Assembly (NCBI GenBank): GCA_035578175.1
Contig: JAQMRL010000008.1
Location: 61,994,541 to 62,058,540, forward strand
Length of the DNA stretch: 64,000 nt
Direction of reading: 5' to 3'
Origin: Catonia carolina
Lineage: Eukaryota; Arthropoda; Insecta; Hemiptera; Achilidae
The number at the start of each line of letters is the position of its first letter. The stretch's first letter is position 1. A program made the translations under genes and the position numbers. Below are positions 43,047 through 53,827 of this stretch, piece by piece. A model generated the notes under the pieces. The model saw nothing but the letters and a program-made list of their open reading frames with translations, was not told the origin of the DNA and ran no database searches.

Positions 43047-43945
43047 AAAAAATTAACATATCTTTGATTTTTCTAAAATTCATTTCTGTAACTGAACGGA
43101 TTAGGGTAATTTATAACATAATTTTGTGAACCAAAAGATTTTTCCATTAACTTAACTATACTTAGATGATCTTAAAATAAAATAAATTAAACCTTTTTTT
43201 ATTAATTGTTATGCAAATTTTAAGTTTGTATTTGAAAGATCTAGTCAAATTAAAAGATTATATGTTTAAATATTAAAAACTAATAATGTATTGATTCATT
43301 GCTCAGAAGAATGGATTTTAACACCAACTCACTAATGCACAGTGAAAATACAAAATATATTAATTCTATATTTATGGAAGAAAACAAAGAATAAAATCCC
43401 GGAGTATATCGGATTTGAAATAATTAGACATGTATGGATTAATGGCAGTATGAATAAGGCATTTGTAATTTATGTATTTTTACTGTATCAAAATGTTTAT
43501 CACTTTTAAATTAAATGATAAAAATAACATGCCTGAAAGAATATTTACAATATATCTAATGTTATTTGTTAAAAAATTGTTTATAAAGTTTAATTATGTT
43601 TGTGAATTTCGAGTTGTGAAATGATCCAGGAAACAAAGTGTTGTTTAAAATTAGAGTGCTGTTTAGTAGTGTATACTACTCTGAAGTAACGAACTGATGT
43701 GTATTTATTTTTTTCTTAGAATATTATATTATATTAAAAATTGTTACACATTGTTAAGTTATGATTATGATTAATATTATAATAATAATAATTATTATTA
43801 TTATTATATGGTATTCTTATTTTTCATTCAGAAAATAGCATTAACAGTATATAATTGAAAATTTATGTAGTCATCCTAAATACTTCTTTATACAAATACA
43901 CATCAGTGTTTACAGATGTTCTGTTTGTTATTCATTTTCACTATT
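43047..43945. other. AT-rich spacer, nothing recognised
   Basis: A run of ATT trinucleotide repeats lies near 43780-43806. There is no coding, RNA gene or repeat terminus I can support. Confidence 0.5.
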
Positions 43946-43949
43946 TATA

Positions 43950-44230
43950 CAAGACATGTCCAGAAAGAAGGTACTGTTACGTTTTAATGTTGCTGCAGCA
44001 CTTGGCATGCACTCAAATTTCCGTAGTTCATTAATTAGCTCCATACTGACACCATTACGGTTGATTAGTCTTGTGTTTTATGTTAACTGTGGTAATTTAC
44101 AACATTTAGAATAATTAATGAACCCGCTGACTTGATTTGTTCTGTTATCCAATTTTTGAACGCATGGAACATGAAGCCAACTGAAATTCATCGACAGTTA
44201 GAGATTTATGGTAAAAGTGCAATGGTAATG
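43950..44230 (+). pseudogene. Mariner-type transposase N-terminal fragment
   Basis: Near 44130-44225 the + strand reads LICSVIQFLNAWNMKPTEIH and then RQLEIYGKSAM. This resembles the N-terminal HTH of mariner transposases and the SETMAR-like branch. ACATGTCCAGAAAGAAGGTA upstream could be part of a TIR. No catalytic part. Confidence 0.45.
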
Positions 44231-44275
44231 AATTTTTTTTGTTAATTGTGTCTAAAAAACCAAAAGTTTTAATTC

Positions 44276-44372
44276 ACTGTCGGGTCTGATATTTTTCTTC
44301 ACTCATATTCGTTTATCACCTTCACCATCTGCATGAGTGTCAAAGGGGAGAGTCTGACCAAAATAATTTTTT
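44276..44372 (+). repeat. SINE family B, tail only
   Basis: TCGGGTCTGATATTTTTCTT, CACCTTCACCATCTGCATGA and an A/T-rich end match the 3' half of family B. The tRNA-like part is absent. Confidence 0.5.
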
Positions 44373-44796
44373 TTAGGAGTAGATAGCGTGTACTTTATGA
44401 ATTAATCAGGGACACACAGGAGAATGTTTTTCAAAATTTTCATAATTTCATCACTACCACAACCCCTGTAACACATCAAACACTACGTAGGTATTAGAAG
44501 TTATATGTTGTGATAGATCTATTTCCACAAATTCCAAGGCATCCTCTCAGGCATTCTTCTTCAATAAATGAATCAGGTGTATTATGTGAATTTTATTTGA
44601 ATTTGTAAAAAAGAAATATTTTGATATGCTGGCTTATTATTGTAAAAAGCTGAAGATAATTAATAACAAAAACGCTGATTATAAAACTAAAACTGTAGTA
44701 GCAATTGTGAGCGAACTAACATTAAAAATAGAAAAAAGTATTAAGAGCTGAAATCTTAAATTAATCTTCTTTTTAGGACGTACTTAATGTTTATAA

Positions 44797-46488
44797 CACT
44801 GGTGTTTAAACACTGGTGTTTATAACACTGGTGTTTTGCTGGATGAAGACGGTAACTTGATCTCCTCTACCTCTGATCAATTGAAAATTTGGGAGAGATA
44901 CTTGGAAGGACTCTTTGAAGACAATCGTACAGAAGAGCACGGTGTTACCACAACACATACAGGTCCAAGTATCCTTAGAAAGGAGGTGAAAAATGTCATT
45001 AACAAAATGAAGCCTGGAAAGGCTCCAGGACCAGATGAAGTTAATGCAGAACTTCTGAAGACCTTGGATGAAGAGGAGCTTGGAACTCTGACATCTTTGT
45101 TCAACAGGATATATCAGACTGGTATCATTCCCAAGGACTGGCTTAAATCGACATTCATTCCACTGCCAAAGAAGACAAATGCCAAACGTTGTGAAGAGTA
45201 TCGCACAATTAGTTTGATGAGTCACATACTTAAGCTTTTCTTAAAGATAATACATGATCGGGTTTTTCGAAAATGTGAGGAGGTTATGACCGAGACTCAA
45301 TTTGGATTTCGTGGAGGACTTGGTACTAGAGATGCACTGTTTGCTATACAGGTTCTCACTCAGAGGTGTCAGGATGTCGACAGAGATGTATTCATGTGCT
45401 TCATTGATTATGAGAAGGCGTTTGACCGAGTGCAGCATGCTAAAATGTTGGAAATCTTGCAGCGGGTGGGTCTTGATGGACGTGACATTCGAGTAATTGC
45501 AAATTTATATTGGAGTCAACGTGCAAACATAAAAATTGGCGATGACGGGTCGGAGGAGATCCTAATTCGGCGGGGAGTTCGTCAGGGGTGTGTATTGTCT
45601 CCAATGCTCTTCAACCTTTATTCGGAGGCCATCTTGTCAGAGGCCCTGGAGGGATGTGGACGTGGCATCAGGGTAAATGGTTTGGAAATCAACAACCTGC
45701 GATATGCAGATGACACAGTCCTGATGGCTGGAAGTGCTGAGGATCTGCAGACATTGTTGGACCATGTGAATTTAGTCAGCAACGCTTATGGTTTAAGAAT
45801 GAATATCCACAAGACAAAGTTCCTGGTTGTCAGTAGACATGAAGTAAATGCTGTCCTTTCGGTTGATGGTAGTGTGGTTGAGCGAGTCAAGTTCTATAAG
45901 TATCTTGGGTGTCTCTTAAATGAGAGATGGGACTTTAGTCAGGAGATCAGGGCCCGCATTGAACAGGCAAGAGCTGTATTCATAAAAATGAAAAATTTGC
46001 TTTGCAATAGAGAACTCAACCTCAGTACAAGACTTCGCATACTCAGATGTTATGTAATTCCTGTACTCATTTATGGTCATGAGGGATGGATATTGACTAA
46101 GTCCTTGGAAAGGAAATTGGAGGCGTTTGAGATGTGGACTTACCGGCGGATGCTCCGCATCTCATGGAAGGATAAAATTACAAATGGGGAAGTTCTAAGC
46201 CGTTTGAACAAAAATACAGAACTTCTTTTCAATATCAAAAGATGGAAACTCCAATATTTTGGCCATATAGTGCGGAATAAAAAATACCACCTACTGCAGT
46301 GCATCATGGAAGGCAAAATTGAGGGTAAACGAAGACCGGGGAGAAGGAGAATTTCTTGGATGGGGAACCTGCGGGGGTGGTTTGGGACCACCTCAGTTCA
46401 ACTCTTCAGAGCGGCTGGTTCCAAGGTTAGAATCATGATGATGATCGCCAATCTCCGACGCGGAGCAGGCATATAGAAGAAGAAGAAG
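44797..46488 (+). mobile_element. GAA-tailed RTE-like LINE, 5'-truncated, 11-bp TSD
   Basis: AATGTTTATAA at 44786-44796 and 46489-46499 flanks the insertion. The 3' end is the microsatellite (AGA)n directly after the stop codon. The 5' junction carries three direct copies of AACACTGGTGTTT (44795-44835), presumably filler made during integration. The reverse-transcriptase frame is unbroken, so this copy is young. Confidence 0.88.
44836..46476 (+). CDS. Reverse transcriptase of the GAA-tailed LINE (546 codons)
   Basis: The frame starts inside ORF2 because of the 5' truncation, so the endonuclease is lacking. Visible motifs: MKPGKAPGPDEVNAELLK, FIPLPKKTNA, TQFGFRGGLGTRDALFA, FIDYEKAFDRVQHAKM (RT motif A), GVRQGCVLSPMLFNLYSE, YADDTVLMAG with the catalytic YADD at 45703-45714, KFYKYLGCLLN, YGHEGWIL, RRMLRISWKDKITNGEVL, LQYFGHIVRN and GKRRPGRRRISWMGNLRGW. 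The last blocks resemble the C-terminus of RTE/BovB-type elements. It is a retrotransposon protein without a host role. The listed start codon is not native; the frame runs in from the junction. Confidence 0.88.
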   Translation: MLDEDGNLISSTSDQLKIWERYLEGLFEDNRTEEHGVTTTHTGPSILRKEVKNVINKMKPGKAPGPDEVNAELLKTLDEEELGTLTSLFNRIYQTGIIPKDWLKSTFIPLPKKTNAKRCEEYRTISLMSHILKLFLKIIHDRVFRKCEEVMTETQFGFRGGLGTRDALFAIQVLTQRCQDVDRDVFMCFIDYEKAFDRVQHAKMLEILQRVGLDGRDIRVIANLYWSQRANIKIGDDGSEEILIRRGVRQGCVLSPMLFNLYSEAILSEALEGCGRGIRVNGLEINNLRYADDTVLMAGSAEDLQTLLDHVNLVSNAYGLRMNIHKTKFLVVSRHEVNAVLSVDGSVVERVKFYKYLGCLLNERWDFSQEIRARIEQARAVFIKMKNLLCNRELNLSTRLRILRCYVIPVLIYGHEGWILTKSLERKLEAFEMWTYRRMLRISWKDKITNGEVLSRLNKNTELLFNIKRWKLQYFGHIVRNKKYHLLQCIMEGKIEGKRRPGRRRISWMGNLRGWFGTTSVQLFRAAGSKVRIMMMIANLRRGAGI

Positions 46489-46499
46489 AATGTTTATAA

Positions 46500-47364
46500 A
46501 GCACTGTATGGAAGACAAAAACAGTGGCTAGTTGCCAGGAAAAAGAGATAACCCATATAGAAATGCAAAAAAAATACTTTACAGGTGTCAGTCATCACAC
46601 AGTAGAGTTCCATTTGATCCATAAGGCTCATCAGATGTCACCAACATGGTAACAGGATGAGGGTTGAAAGTGCAGTGCTACACAAAATCAAACGTATCTC
46701 ATTTGATATTTTCATAATCAACTTGATTCAAAAACAGGAAAAATAGCAAAACAACATCTAGTGACAATTGCATTGACCATAAGATACTTACACTTTTGAA
46801 GAACATTTTTATTAATTTGGAATTTTTTAACAATTTCTTTTTAAATTTTAAACTCCATAAACAAACTGTTTGCTGAGAGTTATTCTGTATTGATGTGACT
46901 GTAACTATATTATTTTTCAAAGCTGATGAGCTCTGAACATAAGCATTGCCCCCTATCCACTTCATAGCTAGCCAATGACTTGCCAGCAGCGTTGGCTATA
47001 CTTGCTCTCCTAGATCTATTATATATTTCGTCAGCCATTTTTTTTGGTTTTTCAGTAACAATCATAACCTATGAATATACAACCAGCTGATTATATTATA
47101 AAGTATTGCATGTTAACGCATTCTATAATCGATGTATTCAGTACGAAATGCAAGCATGAGTGAATTACTGCAGCTCTTATATGCATGTGTGTGTGTAATG
47201 TTTTTCAAGCTGATACATTCGTACAATCTGACAATGCTGGCAAACGTTCTGATTGGTCTAAATGTGTGGAACAGCAGAGCTTATCAACTGTGAAAAGCAC
47301 TATAGAATTAAATAAGTGCTTTAAATTAATATTGTAATGTCCAGCAAGCATTAATATTGTACAG
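46500..47364. other. Spacer without a recognised feature
   Basis: Mixed-composition DNA. Short protein-like traces near 46500-46560 (ALYGRQKQWLVARKK) are too short to assign. Nothing else seen. Confidence 0.4.
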
Positions 47365-47745
47365 CATCAGAGAAAAATTATTTTTGATTGAAAGAGTTAA
47401 AATTGGCAAAAGTGAAGCTAAAATAAGAAAAGACTTAGTAATTCCTGAAGTAAATATTAGAGTTCAGATGGTAGAAGAGTAAAACTTGTATTTCTAATTT
47501 ATAGATAAAACTGATGAAACATAGGGTCTGGAAAGAAAAAAGACAACCATCTAAAAATTTCACTGTTGTAGAGTGTCTTTACATTTGATTTGTACAAAAA
47601 AGAAACTTAGAAGCTCCAGTTTCTGAAGACCTCGCCACCTTGGATGGAGACTTAAGTATTAACAATGGTTGACTTTGGCAATGGCAGAAAATACATGGCA
47701 TTGGTGAAATAACCATATCAGGCAAGTATAGATCTCATGACGGTG
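47365..47745 (+). pseudogene. Jerky/Tigger-type transposase remnant
   Basis: Reading through stops gives REKLFLIERVKIGKSEAKIR, FIDKTDET.GLERKKT and WLWQWQKIHGIGEITISGK-like blocks in order. That matches the N-terminal psq-like HTH and CENP-B HTH part of Tigger/Jerky-type proteins. At least five in-frame stops. Inactive. Confidence 0.5.
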
Positions 47746-47794
47746 GGGCAAAAGAATTTATCTATGCTAATAAAAAGAATTCTATTTCATATAA

Positions 47795-48095
47795 TAAATC
47801 TCATTAACCTTTTTTAAGCTGTCCTGATTTTTTTCTATTTATTACTTACACGTGTTTTGGTGGATTCACCATCATCAGAGTGCATAATATGGTTTGAAAC
47901 TATAAATGTAGAAGATGTTAACGTCTTTTATAGATTTAAACAAATTTAGTTTCAAACGATATTATGTACTCTGATGGTGGTGGATCCACCAAAACACGTG
48001 TAAGTAATAAATAGAAAAAAATCAAGACAGCTTAAAAAAGGTTAGTGAAATGTATTGTATGAAATAGAATTAAAATCAAGCTGCAGGATGCATTA
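47795..48095. repeat. Foldback element
   Basis: Left arm CATTAACCTTTTTTAAGCTG ... ACACGTGTTTTGGTGGATTC and right arm GGTGGATCCACCAAAACACG ... CAGCTTAAAAAAGGTTAGTG are inverted copies around a 100-bp centre. CTGCAGGATGCATTATAAAG follows, as at 34260. Confidence 0.75.
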
Positions 48096-48568
48096 TAAAG
48101 ATTTATTTTTGAATAATAAAAAGAAGTAACGTTAGTTTATTTGTTTGTACAAGGATTCTCCAAAACTACCCAACTGATTCAAAAATTATTACACTGTTGA
48201 GAAAACACTTGCATTACAATTCCTGAGTAGCATGTGTAATTTTTAAATTCTGAGTAAAAGAAATAACTTATTACTTTGTAATTATTGGTGAAATAAAATT
48301 GTCTTTTATTTATTCTGTAAGGGTAGTAGAAAAGGTTAATTTGTTCATATTTTCTATAGGTTATCTTTTCTATTATATTGTACCATCTATTGTGTGCAAT
48401 GTAATGTATTTTTCAGGTTGGTAAATTGCGTTAAACAGTACGAATATAATATTAAAGAACATCTATCTTTGAATCGGTAGTAAAATATGATGTTATCAGG
48501 ATCAAGTTTGATTGTTGCTACTCATGGTGAATTGAATTTTTCATTTTTAACACTTTTAATCGTAACTT

Positions 48569-48921
48569 GTTGTACAGAAAGAATGTTGAAGATACCATGG
48601 ACGGACAGGGTGACCAACACCGAGGTACTGCGCCGAATGAGCAAGGAACCGGAGGTAATAAACATCACAAAGTGTCGCAAGTTGGAATACCTTGGTCATA
48701 TTATGAGGAACCACGGTAGATATGAACTGTTCCAGCGCATCCTGCAGGGTAGATTGGATGGTGGAAGATGGCCAGGCCGAAGAAGAATATCCTGGCTTGC
48801 TAACCTGAGAGACTGGTATGGACAAAGCTCAGCCCAACTTTTCCGCATTGCAGAGGACAGGACCAAGATAGCTATGATGGTAGCCAACGTTCGAACCGGA
48901 CAGGCATGTTAAGAAGAAGAG
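48569..48921 (+). mobile_element. GAA-tailed LINE family, short 3' copy with 11-bp TSD
   Basis: AATCGTAACTT at 48558-48568 and 48922-48932 flanks it. The frame is open: ERMLKIPWTDRVTNTEVLRR, KLEYLGHIMRNHGRYELFQR, PGRRRISWLANLRDWYGQSS, ending VRTGQAC and TAA, then GAAGAAGAG. It corresponds to the last ~115 codons of the 44836 ORF but is a diverged subfamily. Confidence 0.85.
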
Positions 48922-49319
48922 AATCGTAACTTCTTATAGTCCATTTACTATTTTGTTAACAAGGATTAAATCAAATGCCATAATGATCAGCCTACCATTT
49001 CCACTAGTAACAAAGTTACTTTGCTGATTATGTAAAAACATAATTTAGATATTTCTGAAAATACTAAATGTAATACGTTCTTTTCATAATTAAATCCCTT
49101 TGTGTGAGTAGATTGTCAATCAGTTTTATTATTAATACACTTAACAAAATATACTTTTGTATGTGCAATCTTTAAACGCAACCCATGAAATTATATATTT
49201 TACATAAAATCTAAAAATAAATTAATAAGAAAACATATTCACGCCAACTTATATTTTTTGATGTAAAAAAATGTATTATTGGATGTATTTGAGTAACATT
49301 AGTTATTAATATTATAGTA

Positions 49320-49497
49320 GGCCATCTCCATAGCGTAGTGGTTAGTGTGCTAGCCTACAACGTGGAGGTCCTGGGTTTGATTCCCAATTAGGGTCTGGAA
49401 ATTTTCACAAGTCAAACCCACTCTTTCAGTTAAATAACCTACCGTGGTAGTTAATAACTTATAAGCTGTTGATGCGACTTTGAACTAAAAAAAAAAT
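49320..49497 (+). repeat. tRNA-derived SINE, family A, copy 1
   Basis: A-box-like TAGCGTAGTGGTTAGTG, B-box-like GGGTTTGATTCCC, then CAAGTCAAACCCACTCTTTC and the 3' end CTGTTGATGCGACTTTGAAC plus poly(A). Two relatives follow within 1.5 kb. Confidence 0.8.
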
Positions 49498-49849
49498 TAC
49501 AATAATTTTCATTGATTCATATAGGAAAAAGTAAACTAATAAAAAAAATTTATTTAATTAAACAATTTACACTATAAAAAAATCTCACTAACAAATCAAA
49601 ATTGTTACATTTCCCAGTTTACTATTAAATTTAATCACATAAATTTATATTTTTGTAATATATGTTTTTTATGAAAGTATTGTAGTTTAAAACATGACAG
49701 AAATTAATTATAAATTTTATGGCTTGGTATTTAAATTTTTATTGATTAGAAAGAAAATCAGCTTATTACACTTTACATTGTGACAAAAATCACAGAAGTT
49801 TTAATAAAATTTATAATGTTTTGTTTAAAAATAGAATACTAAATTGGCC

Positions 49850-50012
49850 ACCCCTGTGGCCCAGTGGTTAGCATACTATGCTGCAAAGTGGAGGTCCCAG
49901 GTTCAACTCCCGGGTATAGTCTGTAAAATTATAAAGTTCAAACCCAGTGTACCTTAATTCAAGGTAGTCACTAATAACCAAGATGTTGATGAGACTTAAA
50001 ATAGAGTAAAAA
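49850..50012 (+). repeat. tRNA-derived SINE, family A, copy 2
   Basis: GGCCCAGTGGTTAGCATACT, GGTTCAACTCCCGGG, AAGTTCAAACCCAGTGTACC and GATGTTGATGAGACTTAAAA. The head is well preserved and the tail a little diverged. Confidence 0.8.
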
Positions 50013-50346
50013 ATATACTAAATTGTATGGAAAGATCAATGGGAATTTCTTTTAAAAACATGATAAAGAAATATTGTTGCTAGTGTAGTTTGGAAAAACA
50101 ATACCATTTTAACAGGTTGGATTCCACATAATAAAATGTCTTCCCAAAATTTGACAGTTGGAGACAATTCATCTCTCTTCTTTTCTCTAGATCATGAAAA
50201 ACCCAATTGTGTCTGGATGTCAAAGATGGGTAATTGGGAATGGTGGAGGAACTGATACGAGTGTTGTGTTTAACCATTAAATACCAGTTAATGCTTACAG
50301 GTACTGTTAATAAAACTAATATTTTGCATGTGCAGTTGGTCAGCTC

Positions 50347-50999
50347 TTAACCCTTTCAATCCCAAATTTTTAAACTAAACAGAAAAAAATATGTGTACAT
50401 TTTACTGATATTTAAGTGTAATAAAATCATTTTTAGACCTTTAACCCTTTTGATGGCCTGACAAAAAAGTGTGAAACGTACGTCCCATTAGGACTTGATG
50501 GTATGAAAGTTCCCAACAATAAGAATAAGTCAAATGATGTTCACGCTTCCTAAACAAAATATTATTTTCCCTTACTTAGATTTGTAGCAAAAAGAACTAA
50601 GTATGATTTTAATATTATTTAAGACTTCAAAAATGTAACAATTAAAAAATATTGGTAAAATGGATAAAATCACTATTTAGGAACAGTTTAAAAAATATAC
50701 TTGTACAAACACACAACATATTCGAAGAAATGTTACTTTATTTTAGTAAATGAACACAAACTTCTAAAACTAAAATTAACTTTAAAAAGAAATTAATGGT
50801 TGCCTCCGTGGCGCAATGGTCAGCATACTACAATGCAAAGCAGAGGTCTCAGGTTCGAATCCTGGCTAGGGTACAGAAAATTATTACACTTCGCACCCAG
50901 CATTCTTTAATCCAAAGTTGTCTCTAACATCTAAAATTTTCAGGTCTGTTATTTCATTCTAATATGACTTCTATGTCACACTGGGTTAGAAAGGGTTAA
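50347..50999. mobile_element. TTAA-flanked candidate MITE containing a SINE
   Basis: TTAACCCTTTCAATCCC on the left mirrors GGGTTAGAAAGGGTTAA on the right. A further TTAACCCTTTTGATGGCC lies at about 50452, so two nested or adjacent elements are possible. The SINE at 50802-50940 lies inside. Confidence 0.45.
50802..50940 (+). repeat. tRNA-derived SINE, family A, copy 3
   Basis: TGGCGCAATGGTCAGCATAC (A-box region), GGTTCGAATCCTGG (B box) and CTTCGCACCCAGCATTCTTT. The end is degraded. The head could be mistaken for a tRNA gene, but the acceptor stem does not pair. Confidence 0.75.
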
Positions 51000-52350
51000 C
51001 AAATCTGCTTCCGTGAGACCTTGACTCAATTTCAGGGCAACGCATTGTGGTGGCATGTGGGTTGTCGTTACTTAACAGGATTGAAGAGCATGAAGGTGTT
51101 TTTTCAGTGTTTTAAAACTGCGATTATTCGGGTAAGGTAAGGTAATAGGTGGGTAGGGAAGGTTCGCTTGTCATCTAGGTTGGGGGTTAACAACCCTTCA
51201 CTGTAAAAAATAAGCTTTTACCAAACCAAAATAACTGCTTTAGATGATGGATAATAGAGTTGGATGTGGTAGTTGGGACATGAAGACCATGCTGCAACCT
51301 TGTAAAATGAGGGAGATATCGAAGGAAATTTGGAAATTTTTTGAGTAAGTGGCCTTTCAGGAATGAAGGGCTGTCCTAGGAAGAAGTGGATGATGGCAGA
51401 CATGACCGGGATAACGGCATAGAAACCTTTTACGCTGGCTACTGCATCAAAAGGTCGGCCCGTATACGCTGTAGTTTAGTTCTATATTGTTCATTATAAT
51501 TCGATAATTGTTAGTCTGATTTTCTAATGAGGCAACAAAAGAATATTTTTAGAGTTAGTTTCTTTTTAATCCTGGCAACTCTACATTTATATTAACCGAG
51601 ACATTTCAAATGGTTGGTTAGTGGTAATGAACTGAAGGACAGGCAGAGATTTTAATGTCCACTTGGTTTTTGTTTAGAATTTTTACTTTAAAATTATCAT
51701 CGTAGTAATACATGGAACATTTTCTACCATTAGCTTAACATAAATTGTCTGTACGTTTACAGGCACGTGCCAATGCCTTTCTGTTAGCACTTCATCTTTT
51801 GAAATCCGATGAAATGTAATGCCTATTTGTTTACTACATTTTTCCGTCATAATTGAGTATGTAAACTGTAGATAATATTCAAACTTCGGCCTAAAGAAAA
51901 TTCACGCAGATTTTATATAAACGACGGGAACATTCAGAAGTGCCGACTACAATTAATTATACAACTATAGTATCACTATATACTATATTTATAGTAGTAA
52001 ATAAATTTAGATGGTGAGAGACAAGAAGGTTTGCACCAATGACGTCATGGTTGTTTACTGTGCATCTTCCTCATGACCATTGTACATTACAGTACCGATT
52101 GCATATAAAAATTTGGGTTCTTTTCCGTTTTGTGTATGCCACTATCAAATCCGAATTCCCTGTAGGGTTGCACAAGTGTTCATTTCTCCCACTCACTGCC
52201 TTACTGAGACAGATACACGCACGCGTACATACGTCCTTCTCAGTTCCAGTTTTTAGTAAAAGTACTGTTGCATGTTCTGTTTTTTTATTTCTTATTTTGA
52301 TTTTTTTAATATTTTTTATATACAGGTTACTTTAACTTATTCTAATTATT
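51000..52350. other. Intergenic spacer, nothing firmly recognised
   Basis: Contains GGTAAGGTAAGGTAATAGG near 51131 and scattered short frames without protein-like character. No RNA gene seen. Confidence 0.4.
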
Positions 52351-52354
52351 TACA

Positions 52355-52442
52355 TTAAATTATTATTACACTACTATTACGTTATATTTTTTTAATTATT
52401 TACATTGGGAAGAGAAAGTCTGAGTGTTTCACACAGACTTTT
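52355..52442 (+). repeat. Isolated hairpin end of the Helentron-like family
   Basis: TTTACATTGGGAAGAGAAAG, then GAGTGTTTCACAC. This matches the subterminal repeat and terminal hairpin of copies G and H, without the rest of the element. Confidence 0.55.
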
Positions 52443-52867
52443 TTATTTGTCACATCTTCTGGGATGATGAAATAACTCCCTTTCCTAAAGGAACTCAGCA
52501 GCATTATCCTCCGTCTGAATATTATTTAGTAACTACAAAATTCATAGTAGACTGACTATGCAGACTTTGTAGTAATTAATTAACTGGGAAATCGGAGTGG
52601 TTGACTACACAGGAATGTTGCTAGTCAGATTGACTCGCTAGACGCAGGAGTGGGAGAATTGTGTAATCCTTCAGGGATTCGGATTTGATTGTGGCGTACA
52701 GAAAACGGAAAAGCCCCAATATTTGAGTAAACTTGTGGTGGACCGCCTGATGTATAAGACACATCACTATTTTATTATGTTACTCTCCAATTTTAAATCA
52801 TCTCTGTATATAAAACTGGCGAAGAAGACTTATCAAAAGTGTGTCGGTGCGCTTAGGAGTGAAATTA

Positions 52868-53204
52868 ACCCACCGGGTTGGTGTAGAGGTTAAGTCGTCG
52901 CCAAAATCAGCTGATTAAACAAAATCATCTGTTTAAACAGCTGATTTTCGGAGACGAAGGTTCCTGGTTCAAATACTAGTAAAGGTAGTTACTTTTATAC
53001 GGATCTGAATACTAGACAGTGGTTACCGGTGTACTTTGATGGTTGGGGTTCAATTAACCATACATTCTCAGGAATAGTCGGCCTGGGTCTGTACAATACT
53101 ACACCTCATTTACACATCATCCTCATCTCATTGGGTCATGGGGTTGCTTATTGTTCTAAATTGAACAGATTGCAACGTACACAGATTAGGAATAAAAAGA
53201 AAAG
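52868..53204 (+). repeat. tRNA-derived SINE, family C, most complete copy
   Basis: CCCACCGGGTTGGTGTAGAG, duplicated CAGCTGATTAAAC/CAGCTGATTTTCG blocks, GGTTCCTGGTTCAAATACTA (B box), then the long family body to TTGCAACGTACACAGATTAG and an A-rich end. About 335 bp. Confidence 0.78.
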
Positions 53205-53827
53205 GAATGAAATGGCATTGTATAACTAAAATTGAAACCCAGCAGAATTCAGTTTACACTGAGTATGAAAGATTATTTAAATAAGAAAGAAAGATTAACA
53301 GTAAACAAAAGTAAAAAAAAACAGTTCGGGAGGCAAACTACCCTACAAATATCAACTCAACTACTTCAACGGTTGTCGCTATTCTCTTTGGAGCGTCATT
53401 CATGCTTTGTTATTATCATGTGATCCATGCTTTGGGGGAATTACCAGTATTCTGTGACGGAACTACATGAAGTGCTATTCCAAACCGATCGTAGAATATT
53501 TTAAAACCATCGAATACGGTGGTTTTAACAACTGTACACGCCTTAATATTAAAATATAGTATTGGGGAAATGAGCTTTTGAGTTCTTAATGTCATATAAA
53601 AAAATAAACGAACAAAACGATAACATTGTAGGTTTCGATGGATAACATTACATATTCAAAGATTTTACGGTTTGAACGATGTAGGATTATTTTCTTCTGC
53701 ATTTCTTTGTTACTATAATAGTTAAATATTAATAAGTACTGTTGTTTTCACCGTTACCTTCTAGAACTGGAATTTTATAGCGACAGCAACGATCTCTCTC
53801 ACGCAGACAGTTTGTTGTAATCATTGA

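Noticed and set aside
49320..49395. Possible tRNA gene
   Set aside because: A and B boxes are present, but the cloverleaf does not close and the sequence continues into a SINE body with a poly(A) tail.
50802..50875. Possible tRNA gene
   Set aside because: Same SINE family; acceptor stem bases do not pair.
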